The notes beneath the pieces are model-generated. The model was given only the letters and a program-made list of their open reading frames with translations, was not told the DNA's origin and searched no databases. Both the position numbers and the translations under genes were made by a program. 64,000 nucleotides of DNA from positions 5,580,001 to 5,644,000 of the forward strand of contig NZ_CP054932.1 of NCBI RefSeq assembly GCF_013364275.1, in the 5' to 3' direction. This DNA comes from Actinomadura sp. NAK00032. GTDB lineage: Bacteria > Actinomycetota > Actinomycetes > Streptosporangiales > Streptosporangiaceae. Shown one piece after another: positions 18,196 to 26,264 of the stretch. Every line of letters starts with the position of its first letter. Position 1 is the first letter of the stretch.

Positions 18196-19285
18196 TCAAG
18201 CGACGGCGGCCAGGTGGGTGCGGAAGGCGGTGGCTTCGTCATAGAGCCGGCCGGTCTGCAGGCAGTGATGGAGGCAGCCGATCATGCGGTTGAAGGTGTT
18301 GCGGAGTGCGCTGGAGTGTCGGTCTCCGACGGCTCGACGGTGGTCATAGTGAGCGCGTGGGCCGGGTGCCCGGAGGGAGGCGAACGCCCAGACATAGCCG
18401 GCGGCGGCCAGCCGCTGGTTCTTGACCTTGCGATGGTGAACTACCGTGCTGCGTCCAGAGGCGCGGGTGACGGGCGCTGATCCGGCATAGGCCTTGAGGG
18501 CGCGGGCGTCGGCGAAGCGGGCCCGGTCGTCGCTGAGCTCGGCCAGCACGCGGGCGCCGGTCAGGTCGGCCAGCCCGGGGAAGCTGACGATGATTTCGGC
18601 GCCGGGGTGCTGGTGGAATGCCTGGCTGGTGGCTTCGGCGAGGTCGTCGGCGGCCTGGCAGGCAGCGTCGAGCTGCAGCAGCAGGGCCTGGGTCTGGTGG
18701 CCGAGCGCGGCCTCGACCATGGGGAGCTGGTGCAGATGCTCCTGGCGGAGGACGGCTTGGAGTTGCTCGGCACGGTTGTCTAGGTTGCGTTGGCGGCCGG
18801 CGCGGCGCAGCGCCACCCGCAGCTGGGTTCTGGTGAGCTTGGCGGCCCGGGTGGGGGTTGGGGGCCGCTGTGAGGACGGCGCGGGCTTCGGCGGAGGTCA
18901 GGCCAACATTCTTGACCTGGAAGGCTTGGAGCGCGGCCGGGAAGAACTCGCGGAGTAGTGAACGGAGCTCGTTGGCCAGCTGCTGGCGGTTCCAGACCGC
19001 GTCCTGCTGGGCACGGGCCAGCACCGCGATGGACTGCACGAGTTCGGAGTCCTCTGGCAGTGGCCGGTGATGAGCGGCGTCGACGCGCAAGATGCTGGCC
19101 AGGGTGAATGCGTCAGCATGATCGCTCTTGGACCTGGCGACCCCAATCCGCCGCAGGGCCCGCATTCTCAGGTGAGGACTCAAGGCCCCGGTCAACCGAG
19201 CGGTGGTCCCTACGGTCGGCTCAGAACACGATCTTGCCGACCCCGCCGATCCGGTGGGTGGCGATCGAGAGGCGCCGGGCCGCAC
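18196..19285 (-). pseudogene. IS110-family transposase, frameshifted and N-terminally truncated
   Basis: From about 19150 downward the frame reads RIGVARSKSDHADAFTLASI and NELRSLLREFFPAALQAF, the second half of the DEDD domain. An extra C in the run GCCCCC (about 18858-18862) shifts the frame. With one C removed it continues AAPTPTRAAKLTRTQLRVAL into the intact Transposase_20 domain (SFPGLADLTGARVLAELSDD, ADARALKAYAGSAPVTRASG) and the natural TGA at 18196. The first ~90 residues with the leading catalytic Asp are missing. It is not able to function as it stands. Confidence 0.85.
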
Positions 19286-19467
19286 TGCCTATGGGGAGGA
19301 CTTCACGTCCAGGGACACCCGAGACGTCTCCCGGCACCCTTCGATCACCACCCACCCATCGCTCATCCCGACCGCGCACCGCCTGCGAGGGGAGAGGTCA
19401 AGCCTCGGGGTCCACATAGGCATCGATCGAGAAAGAGCTGCAGGACCGCAGCCCCTCGGGAGTCATT

Positions 19468-19612
19468 AGGGTCCACACTGTTGTCCACGGCCATCGCGTT
19501 TCTTCTCCTTCGGTCTTGGTCGATTCGAAGGATCACGCGATGGCCGTCTCACGTCACGACGCCACGCCCTCTGACCAGGTCAAACTCATACACCACCCCC
19601 GTGGACGCAACC
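19468..19612 (-). mobile_element. IS256-family end fragment (145 bp)
   Basis: The minus strand carries the 5' terminus of the element seen complete at 26265-27682: inverted repeat GGTTGCGTCCACGG, leader, ribosome-binding site, ATG and the first codons (MAVDNSVDP). Similarity stops abruptly at 19468. It differs from the complete copy at a few positions (for example GGGGG versus GGAGG in the inverted repeat), so it came from a sister copy. Its outer end faces the complete copy across 6.65 kb. Confidence 0.85.
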
Positions 19613-19921
19613 TGCGTCAGCATGAGCGCCGATCTGGCAGGGACCGCGTGAGCCAGCCAGCTTGTGCCTGGCTTCTTCCCAACCCGAGCATGAAAGATGA
19701 TCTTGCCTGGCGTGGAATTCGAGGTCGTGCCCCGGGCGCTGTGGCTGGCGAGGGGGTCTCGGTCGGCAGGCCCGGCTTCCAGAACGCCGGGCTGGCGCGC
19801 TGCCCGTCCTGCTGCGCGAAACCCCAGTTGGGTACGCCGGCGACGATCGCGAGGTCTGCTCCCCGCACGACGCGCTTGGGATACGGCGGCGCACGGAGCA
19901 CGCCATCGGTAGGTTCGCGCC
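19613..19921. other. Non-coding stretch between IS256 fragment and nuclease-like gene
   Basis: About 310 bases with no credible gene. Frames on both strands are shadow-like, and no IS end, tRNA or terminator is seen. Confidence 0.4.
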
Positions 19922-20386
19922 ATGACACGATGGAAGAACGCGAACCCCACGAATCTGGGCGCTGCGGCCGCTGCGGAGTTCGCGCTGTCGGGCTACCAGG
20001 TATTCCGGCCACTGGTCGACGATCGTGGCGTCGACCTGCTTATCGACCGAGGCGACGGCCAGCACCTACTTGTCCAAGTCAAGTCCAGCCGCCTGAACTA
20101 CGTGTTCATGCGCAAGAAGGTCTTCCCCCTGGACGACTTCCGCGCGCTGGCTCTGCTGGTGTACCCACCCGACAGCGAGCAACCAGAGCTCTTTGTCATC
20201 CCCGCAGCCGCGTGGCGTACCCCTGCCCCACCCCTGGTATCCCGCGACTACGACAAGCCGGGGCTCAAATCCCCGCCGGAGTGGGGTGTGAACTTCTCCA
20301 GGACGTGGCGGTCGCAACTCGCCCCCTGGCGAATGAAGCCCGGCGATCTCTTGCCCACGGCCTTCGAGTCGACGTCGCCCAGCTGA
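19922..20386 (+). CDS. Small PD-(D/E)XK nuclease-like protein
   Basis: A 154-residue protein. The N-terminal half has the arrangement of a PD-(D/E)XK core: a helix with a Glu (AAAAEFALSGYQVFRP, E19), then GVDLLI (D38), then HLLVQVKSS (Q52 and K54). This matches the D-x(n)-(E/Q)-x-K pattern of small Holliday-resolvase/DUF4365-like proteins. The C-terminal half is unfamiliar. ATG 19922 has no clear ribosome-binding site. Such proteins occur as orphan nucleases in defence and mobile loci. Here it lies 0.6 kb from the NACHT gene, on the same strand, but separated from it by a transposase fragment. Confidence 0.6.
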   Translation: MTRWKNANPTNLGAAAAAEFALSGYQVFRPLVDDRGVDLLIDRGDGQHLLVQVKSSRLNYVFMRKKVFPLDDFRALALLVYPPDSEQPELFVIPAAAWRTPAPPLVSRDYDKPGLKSPPEWGVNFSRTWRSQLAPWRMKPGDLLPTAFESTSPS

Positions 20387-20519
20387 GACTGCCCGGAGAT
20401 TCCTCCGTCCATACAACGTCGATCAGCCCCGGCCTTCTCGGAGCTGTTGTCACCATAGGTGGCTTTGCGGGCTGGCCACTGGCCCCGCGTTGTCCCTGCC
20501 GGAAATCGCGTCGGGCAGG

Positions 20520-20843
20520 TCAAGCGGCATGTTCGTACTCGTTGAGGATTCCGCCCAGCCGTTGTCTTCTTCGGATGTTCAGGTGGGCGATCTCGCCGGG
20601 TTCGATGATCGGTGGAGGCAGCGGCTTCAACGGGCGTGCGATGGCGATGACCTGATGAGGCCGATGCTCGTTGTAGAACTCGAACTCGTGGAGGGCCTGA
20701 AGCCGGTGCCGCTGGTTCCAGATCAACGTGCCCATGAGTTCACGGCGGCAGGTCTGCACCCACCGCTCCATCACTGCGTTCACCCACAGCATCTGTACCC
20801 CGGTCCGCAACCTCACAGGGTAGATCCCGCTACTTGATGTCAA
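20520..20843 (-). pseudogene. Integrase-core transposase C-terminal fragment
   Basis: The frame ends like actinobacterial rve-domain transposases: NAVMERWVQTCRRELMG (the catalytic Glu in MERW), TLIWNQRHRLQALHEFEFYN, NEHRPHQ and a terminal IRRRQRLGGILNEYEHAA. Everything before the third catalytic residue is missing. It is an inactive 3' remnant whose parent element is not otherwise present in the window. Confidence 0.75.
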
Positions 20844-20952
20844 GCCCCATGAGGTCGGCCTGTCTGAAGCCGGAAACCAGTGCTCCCCAGAGGCCGTCTA
20901 ATCCAGAACCAGGTGCGGAGATTGTCCGTGCCGCTGACAGGTGGAGCGACTA

Positions 20953-21154
20953 ATGTCGAAGCGGCTGTCTTACGCCGATGCGGTGAAGCTTCTTGGTGGC
21001 ACCGACAGCAGGATCGTGGCTGCGCTGGACCGGCTCACTGGCGGTCTTCTTCTGGCATTGACCGGCGGCGGTTCGGCATTCGCGCTCAGTCTCTTCGATG
21101 CCAAGGGGGAACTGGCGCGGCTCAGCGGTGAACTGGTCGCCGGGCTCGGCGACC
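20953..21154 (+). pseudogene. NACHT NTPase gene, 5' segment (split by IS3-family copy 2)
   Basis: ATG 20953, with GGAG about 8 bases upstream, reads MSKRLSYADAVKLLGGTDSR, then IVAALDRLTGG ... ALSLFDAKGELARLSGELVAGLGD. This is the helical N-terminal domain seen in actinobacterial NACHT proteins. The frame is 67 codons plus one base when the element begins at 21155. That base (C) joins GG at 22745-22746 to form Arg and restores GLGDRMRGLGRFDRTQRL. In its present state the ORF runs 38 bases into the element and stops. Confidence 0.85.
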
Positions 21155-21238
21155 CCCTCTGTGTCAGGCTCAGATGGGACACGAGGGGATGAAGTTCCCT
21201 AGCTGATGTAGACAGGGCGAGAACGGGTACTGAGCAGA

Positions 21239-21664
21239 GTGACGATGACCAGCCACGATCTTCCTTCCGGTGACGGGCCGCGGACCGGCCGGCCCAAGCG
21301 GCGGACCTTCAGTGCCGCCTACAAGTTGCGGATGGTCGAGGAGTACGACGCGGCCGAGCATGGCGACAAGGGCGCACTGCTGCGCCGTGAGGGACTTTAT
21401 GAGTCCAGCGTTCAACTGTGGCGCCGGCAGCGCGACGCCGGTGAACTGACCGCTGCGGGAACGAGCCGCCCGGCCGCCAAGAAGGAGAAGACGCCGGAGC
21501 AGGCCGAGTTGGAGCAGTTGCGCAAGGAGAAGGCGCGGCTGGAGCGGCAGAACGCCGCCATGGCCAGAAAACTCAAGCAGACCGAGGCCGCCCTGGACAT
21601 CATGGGAAAAGGTATCGCGCTCTTGGAAACAATGTCCGAGAGCGCGGACACCGAGAATTCGTGA
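21239..21664 (+). CDS. IS3-family transposase OrfA, copy 2
   Basis: A 141-residue protein identical to OrfA of copy 1, with an N-terminal helix-turn-helix and C-terminal leucine-zipper-like coiled coil. It begins 84 bases inside the element and is overlapped by OrfB by 4 bases (GTGA). Confidence 0.93.
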   Translation: MTMTSHDLPSGDGPRTGRPKRRTFSAAYKLRMVEEYDAAEHGDKGALLRREGLYESSVQLWRRQRDAGELTAAGTSRPAAKKEKTPEQAELEQLRKEKARLERQNAAMARKLKQTEAALDIMGKGIALLETMSESADTENS

Positions 21665-22701
21665 CCCGCTGCCGCCACGAAACCCTTTCCCTGCTGGTCG
21701 AGCATCTGCCGATTCGCTTCGCGTGCGCATTGTCGGGTGTGCCGCGCAGCAGTTTCTACCGACGGCGGAACCCGGCGCCGGGAAACAGTGAGCCGGCGGA
21801 GCGGCCGGCGCCGCCGAACGCGCTGAGCGAGAGCGAACGGGCCGAACTGGTCGAGATGCTCAACAGCGACCGGTTCGCCGACAAGGCACCCCGACAGGTG
21901 TGGGCTGCGCTGCTGGACGAGGGGGTGTACCTGGCGTCGGTGTCGACGATGTACCGGGAACTACGCAGGCGTGACCAGGTCCGGGAGCGGCGCGCCCACG
22001 CCCGGCACCAGGCGCGCACCAAACCGTATCTGGCCGCGCACGCCCCCAACCAGATATGGAGTTGGGATATCACGAAACTGCCAGGTCCGGGGCCACGCCA
22101 GTTCTATGACCTGTATGTGATGCTCGACATCTTCTCCCGCTACGTCGTGCACTGGGAGATCCACCTGCGCGAGTCAGGTGAGCTGGCCGAGCAGTTCATG
22201 CAGAACTCGTTCGCCGCCAACGGCGGGATCGTGCCCGGCACCATCCATTCCGACAACGGGACCTCGATGACCTCCAAGCCGGTGACGGCACTACTGGCAG
22301 ACCTGGACATCATCAAGTCCCACTCCCGCCCGAAGGTGAGCAACGACAACCCCTACAGCGAGGCGCAGTTCAAAACCTTGAAGTACTGCCCGGTGTTCCC
22401 TGCCAGGTTCACCTCGCTCGACGAGGCCGAGACGTTCTGCCACCATTTCTTCGACTACTACAATCACCGGCATTACCACGCCGGGATCGGGCTCCACACG
22501 CCGTTCACCATGCATATCGGCACCGCACAGGCGATCCAGCACAACCGAGCCGCCACGATCGCAGCGTTCCGCGCGGCCAACCCGCGACGGTTCACCCAGC
22601 CGCCCACGCTGCCCAAGATCCCCACAGTCGCGCAGATCAACCGACCCGACGAAGACCCCACCGACCCGAGCAGCTCTGACCAGGAGAAACAGGCCGCCTA
22701 A
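21661..22701 (+). CDS. IS3-family transposase OrfB (integrase core), copy 2
   Basis: A 346-residue protein identical to OrfB of copy 1, with all three DDE catalytic residues present (WDITK, HSDNG, SEAQFK). It lies in the -1 frame relative to OrfA and ends 39 bases before the element's right end. Both copies are intact, so transposase should be available for further movement. Confidence 0.95.
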   Translation: MTRCRHETLSLLVEHLPIRFACALSGVPRSSFYRRRNPAPGNSEPAERPAPPNALSESERAELVEMLNSDRFADKAPRQVWAALLDEGVYLASVSTMYRELRRRDQVRERRAHARHQARTKPYLAAHAPNQIWSWDITKLPGPGPRQFYDLYVMLDIFSRYVVHWEIHLRESGELAEQFMQNSFAANGGIVPGTIHSDNGTSMTSKPVTALLADLDIIKSHSRPKVSNDNPYSEAQFKTLKYCPVFPARFTSLDEAETFCHHFFDYYNHRHYHAGIGLHTPFTMHIGTAQAIQHNRAATIAAFRAANPRRFTQPPTLPKIPTVAQINRPDEDPTDPSSSDQEKQAA

Positions 22702-22744
22702 CGATCACTGGCCCCTGTCCCGTTTGACTTGACACCTACCGACC

Positions 22745-25560
22745 GGATGCGCGGGCTCGGCCGCTTCGACCGTACCCAACGGCTCACCGCAGCCCACCAA
22801 ATCATCGTGCTGACCGGGTACTTCGAGGCGCTGAGCGGCGTCGAGCCGCCCATCGACCTGCGCGAGCTGAGGTTGGTACAGCTCGCCACTGGTCAGGATG
22901 TCTCGGGCGAACGTCTTCGCGCGCTCGCGAGCATTCTCAACGACAGCGACGTGCCGGAGGTCTCGGACCCCAAGCTGGAGGAGTTCTACGCGAGCCTGAG
23001 CGAGCGACTGATCGGCTACTTGGAGGCTCGGGGACCGCTTGGCGTCGGCGTGCGGGAGACTCTGCAGCAACGCATCCCGGTCGCGGCAGTACGGCAGTAT
23101 GAGCAGCATCTACGTCAACTCGCGGGCCAGTTCCCCGAGGTGGCGTTCTGGGCCGGTCGACACGACAACCGGACGACCCAGATGGGCCTGGCCGGCCTGC
23201 AGGAAACCCTTGATCACATCGCGTCCGGACGAGCGCCAGACGAGCGTCGCCAAGCCCTCGCCCGGCGGTACCGCCGGATTCTCGATCGTCCGGTCCTCGC
23301 CGCCGGAGACGTCCCCGAAGGGCTCGCATTGCCTTCGCTCGCTGAGGCGTACGTCAATCCGGCGTACCGCAGCTACTCTGTCGGTCCGTCCGACCGCATC
23401 GATGATGAGAGCTTCTGGAACCCGATCCCGGTCGGGGAGGACCTGCAGAGTTTCCTGATCTCGTATCTCACCTCGCTGCGCGTGGCCGAGGGCCCGCTGA
23501 TCGTGCTCGGACAGCCGGGATCGGGCAAATCACTTCTCACCCAGGTCCTCGCGGCCCGCCTACCTGTGACCGACTTCCTCGCGGTGCGGGTCGTGCTGCG
23601 AGAGGTTCCCGCCGACACCGACCTTCAATCGCAAATCGAGTTCGCGATCAGGGACGCCACCGGCGACCATCTGACCTGGCCGGCGCTTGCCCGCGCCAGC
23701 AGCGGCGCCATGCCCGTCCTGTTACTGGACGGTTTCGACGAGTTACTTCAGGCCACGGGTGTGGGGCAAACCGACTATCTGGAACAGATCGCGCGGTTCC
23801 AGGAGCGTGAGGCCGACCAGGGACGACCAGTCGCGGTGATCATCACCAGCCGAACAGCGGTGGCGGACCGCGCGCGCATCCCCCGTAGCGGTGCGGTTGC
23901 AGTGCGGCTAGAGCCCTTCGACGAGGCGCGGGTCGACCGCTGGCTGACTGTCTGGAACGCTGTCAACACCCCGCATCTCGCCGCGCGCGGCCTGCGTCCC
24001 CTACCTCTCGACGCCGTGTTGAAACAACCTGCCTGCGCCGAACAGCCACTGTTGCTGCTGATGCTGGCTCTCTACGACGCGGCTGACAACGCGCTCCAGC
24101 GGCACAGCGAAGCACTCGATGAGGCCGATCTGTACGAACGGATCATCATGGCCTTCGCCGAGCGTGAGGTTCGGAAGTCTCATCCAGAACTGAACCCAGC
24201 AGAGCTGGGCGCTGCCGTCGAAGAGGAACTGCTGTGCCTCTCCGTAGCGGCCTTCGCCATGTTCAATAGAGGCCGACAATGGGCCAGCGAGGAAGAACTG
24301 ACGGCCGATCTCGCTGCTCTCCTCGAGATGTCTGCTCCACATGCCGCTGGCTTCGCAAAAGCATCCTCTCCGGCACAGACGGTCATCAGCCGGTTCTTCT
24401 TCATTCACCAAGCCCAAGCCGTCCGTGCCGACCTTAGACTCACCACCTGCGAGTTCTTACACGCGACGTTCGGTGAGTTCCTCATAGCCCGACTGATCGC
24501 GCGGGAACTTGCCGACCTGGCCGCCGTCCTCTCCGTGTCCACTTCGCGCACCAGGCGGCCAGCCGACGACGGTTTCCTGCGTGCTCTGCTGTCGTTCGCG
24601 CCGCTGACCCTACGCGGGAAGGTGGTCGAGTTCCTCACCGGTCTCATCACCGCTCACAGCCCACAATTGTGCGAGTTGCTGCTGGACGGCTTTCGCACGG
24701 CGCACGACGCCCAGCGCGACTGGGGACAAGAGAACTACGAACCCGTTCGCCTCGGCGCACCGGCCCGCTGCGCCGCGCTCTCGGCTAACCTGCTGCTTCT
24801 GCTACTTCTTCCAGGAAGCCGGCTCACAGCCCGCGCACTCTTCCCGGACGCCACCTTCCCAGTGGAAGACTGGCGCCGCCACACCCTGCTCTGGCGGACC
24901 CAGTTCAAGACCGAAGGATGGCGGAACCTAGTCGCCACGCTACGGCTGGACCGAATCTGGAACGGCGATGAGAGAGACATCTTGATCTCCTCCTGCCCCG
25001 GTGGCTGGGACCCGCCCCCGCTCGACGGACGTTGGCTGTCCAACACCCCACCTGGCGCGACCTATATCGGCTGGCGAAGGATGAGCACCCGCGAGTTGCG
25101 CAGGGAAAGCTACTTCGCCTGCGACCTGGGACAGGATTACGCCTGGCACGGTATCGAGCCACTGATCATCAATCTCGACCGGGATCCCGACGACGCAGTG
25201 AACGAGGGGCTCACCGAGTTCGGCGTCCTCTCCACAAACTCCATCGCGCTATCGGTTGCGCACACGATGATTCATATGTGGCTCAAGTCAGGTGAAGGCG
25301 CTAACCCTGATGAGCTCCAACGGGCATATCGTGAGTGTGTAGAGGCGATCGAGCGAGGACGTCAGCAGGAAGCAACACGCAGCAGAAACACCCATTATTC
25401 GCGAGTGCTGCGGCAACTTGCCGCCGATGCCGACCGTCTCCCCAAAAGCTTCCGCGCTGAACTGCTGGAGATCTTTCGTCGCAGCGGACTCCTTGACGTT
25501 TCCAGCCCCCACATTGAGGCCTGGGCGGCACATGCTTTCGGCGACCTCGATCAAGACTGA
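22745..25560 (+). pseudogene. NACHT NTPase gene, 3' segment
   Basis: The main body of a STAND/NACHT protein. Numbers refer to the restored ~1005-residue product. It has helical N-terminal sequence to ~290, Walker A GQPGSGKS near 323-330, Walker B LLLDGFDELL near 393-402 and a sensor strand VAVIITSRTAV near 430. The winged-helix-like region contains CEFLHATFGEFLIARLI, and a long C-terminal sensor follows. Bacterial NACHT proteins act as NLR-like anti-phage sensors. In its present state this ORF is open from a TTG at 22729 inside the element end (or ATG 22747), so an N-terminally shortened protein lacking ~68 residues could be made. The frame itself is intact to the TGA. Confidence 0.88.
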
Positions 25561-26264
25561 AAAACCAGGTGCCGTTTTCCGCGGCTGGCGACCTCGCCAG
25601 CGCCCTGACCCAGTGGATGGTCAACGCCCGCATTGGTGTTCGCTCCTTGTTTGCTCGCATGTCACGGAACGCGTCGGCCGCAGGCGACATAGAGCGGCAT
25701 TGCAGACCACTCACAACCGCGCACAATGGGACGGAGTGATAGAGTTCGCCCCTTGGAGCAATGGACCGATAGCGCCGACTTCGGACTTCTAATCCGATGA
25801 CCCAGAACTCCAAGATCAGCCTGACATAGCCCCCCAGACTGGCCTAAAGCGCAACGCCGATGCACGATGCGCTGGAGTAGCTTCTGAAGTTGGATCGCTT
25901 CTTGTGGGTCAGCAAGTGATGGGCGGTTAAGCACGCACGTTCCAAAAAGCGCACTTCGTGTCTGAGCCTCGGAGTATGGAGTGTTGTGAGCGTCGCCCGT
26001 TCCGAGACCAGGTGGGCGGCGCAGTGCTCCTTGAGTCCCCCGTCCAGCGTCCAGAGCGGCAGACTTGGCAGAATCGCCTCTATGCTCCAGCAACTTGGTC
26101 GCCCATGGGTGCAGGGATGCTGTCTAGCGGTTCACTCCTCGACGCGATCCAACGACTGGCACCTCATCGAGTCCAGGGCTCGGTGAGGTGATGTCCGCAG
26201 GAGCTCCCGGGTTGAGGGGAGCTGCAGGGAAGCCAATTGGGGAGCCACCGTGGTCAGACTCCTC
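25561..26264. other. Gene-poor stretch between NACHT gene and IS256-family copy
   Basis: About 700 bases. It holds a tRNA-Arg-like 5' remnant (listed separately) and no frame with convincing coding character. No IS end other than the one at 26265 is seen. Confidence 0.5.
25748..25800 (+). pseudogene. tRNA-Arg(UCU)-like 5' remnant
   Basis: GCCCCTT at 25748-25754 resembles a tRNA 5' acceptor strand. AGCAATGGACCGATAGC resembles a D arm, and TCGGA-CTTCTAA-TCCGA at 25781-25797 is a perfect 5-bp anticodon arm with anticodon TCT. The sequence then departs: no T arm (GTTCGA) and no complementary acceptor strand follow. The 3' half has therefore been replaced, the opposite of the 3' remnant at 9.7 kb. 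Confidence 0.5.

Larger units (their letters stand above)
21155..22740 (+). mobile_element. IS3-family insertion sequence, copy 2 (1586 bp)
   Basis: Complete element on the plus strand, with target duplication GACC on both sides (21151-21154 and 22741-22744). Its ends, length and encoded proteins are the same as in copy 1 (16495-18080), which has the opposite orientation. It lies inside the NACHT gene. The two copies have different target duplications, so they inserted independently and are not ends of one freshly inserted composite transposon. Confidence 0.95.

Noticed and set aside
19516-20655. Long plus-strand frame across the IS256 fragment and the nuclease-like gene
   Set aside because: It crosses an IS end and shadows the better frame at 19922-20386; no motifs.
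18081-21154. Newly inserted composite transposon bounded by the two IS3-family copies
   Set aside because: Each copy has its own different target duplication on both sides (CCGC, GACC), so they moved separately.
25958-26191. Short plus-strand frame before the IS256-family copy
   Set aside because: No ribosome-binding site, unusual Cys/Trp-rich composition, no recognisable family.
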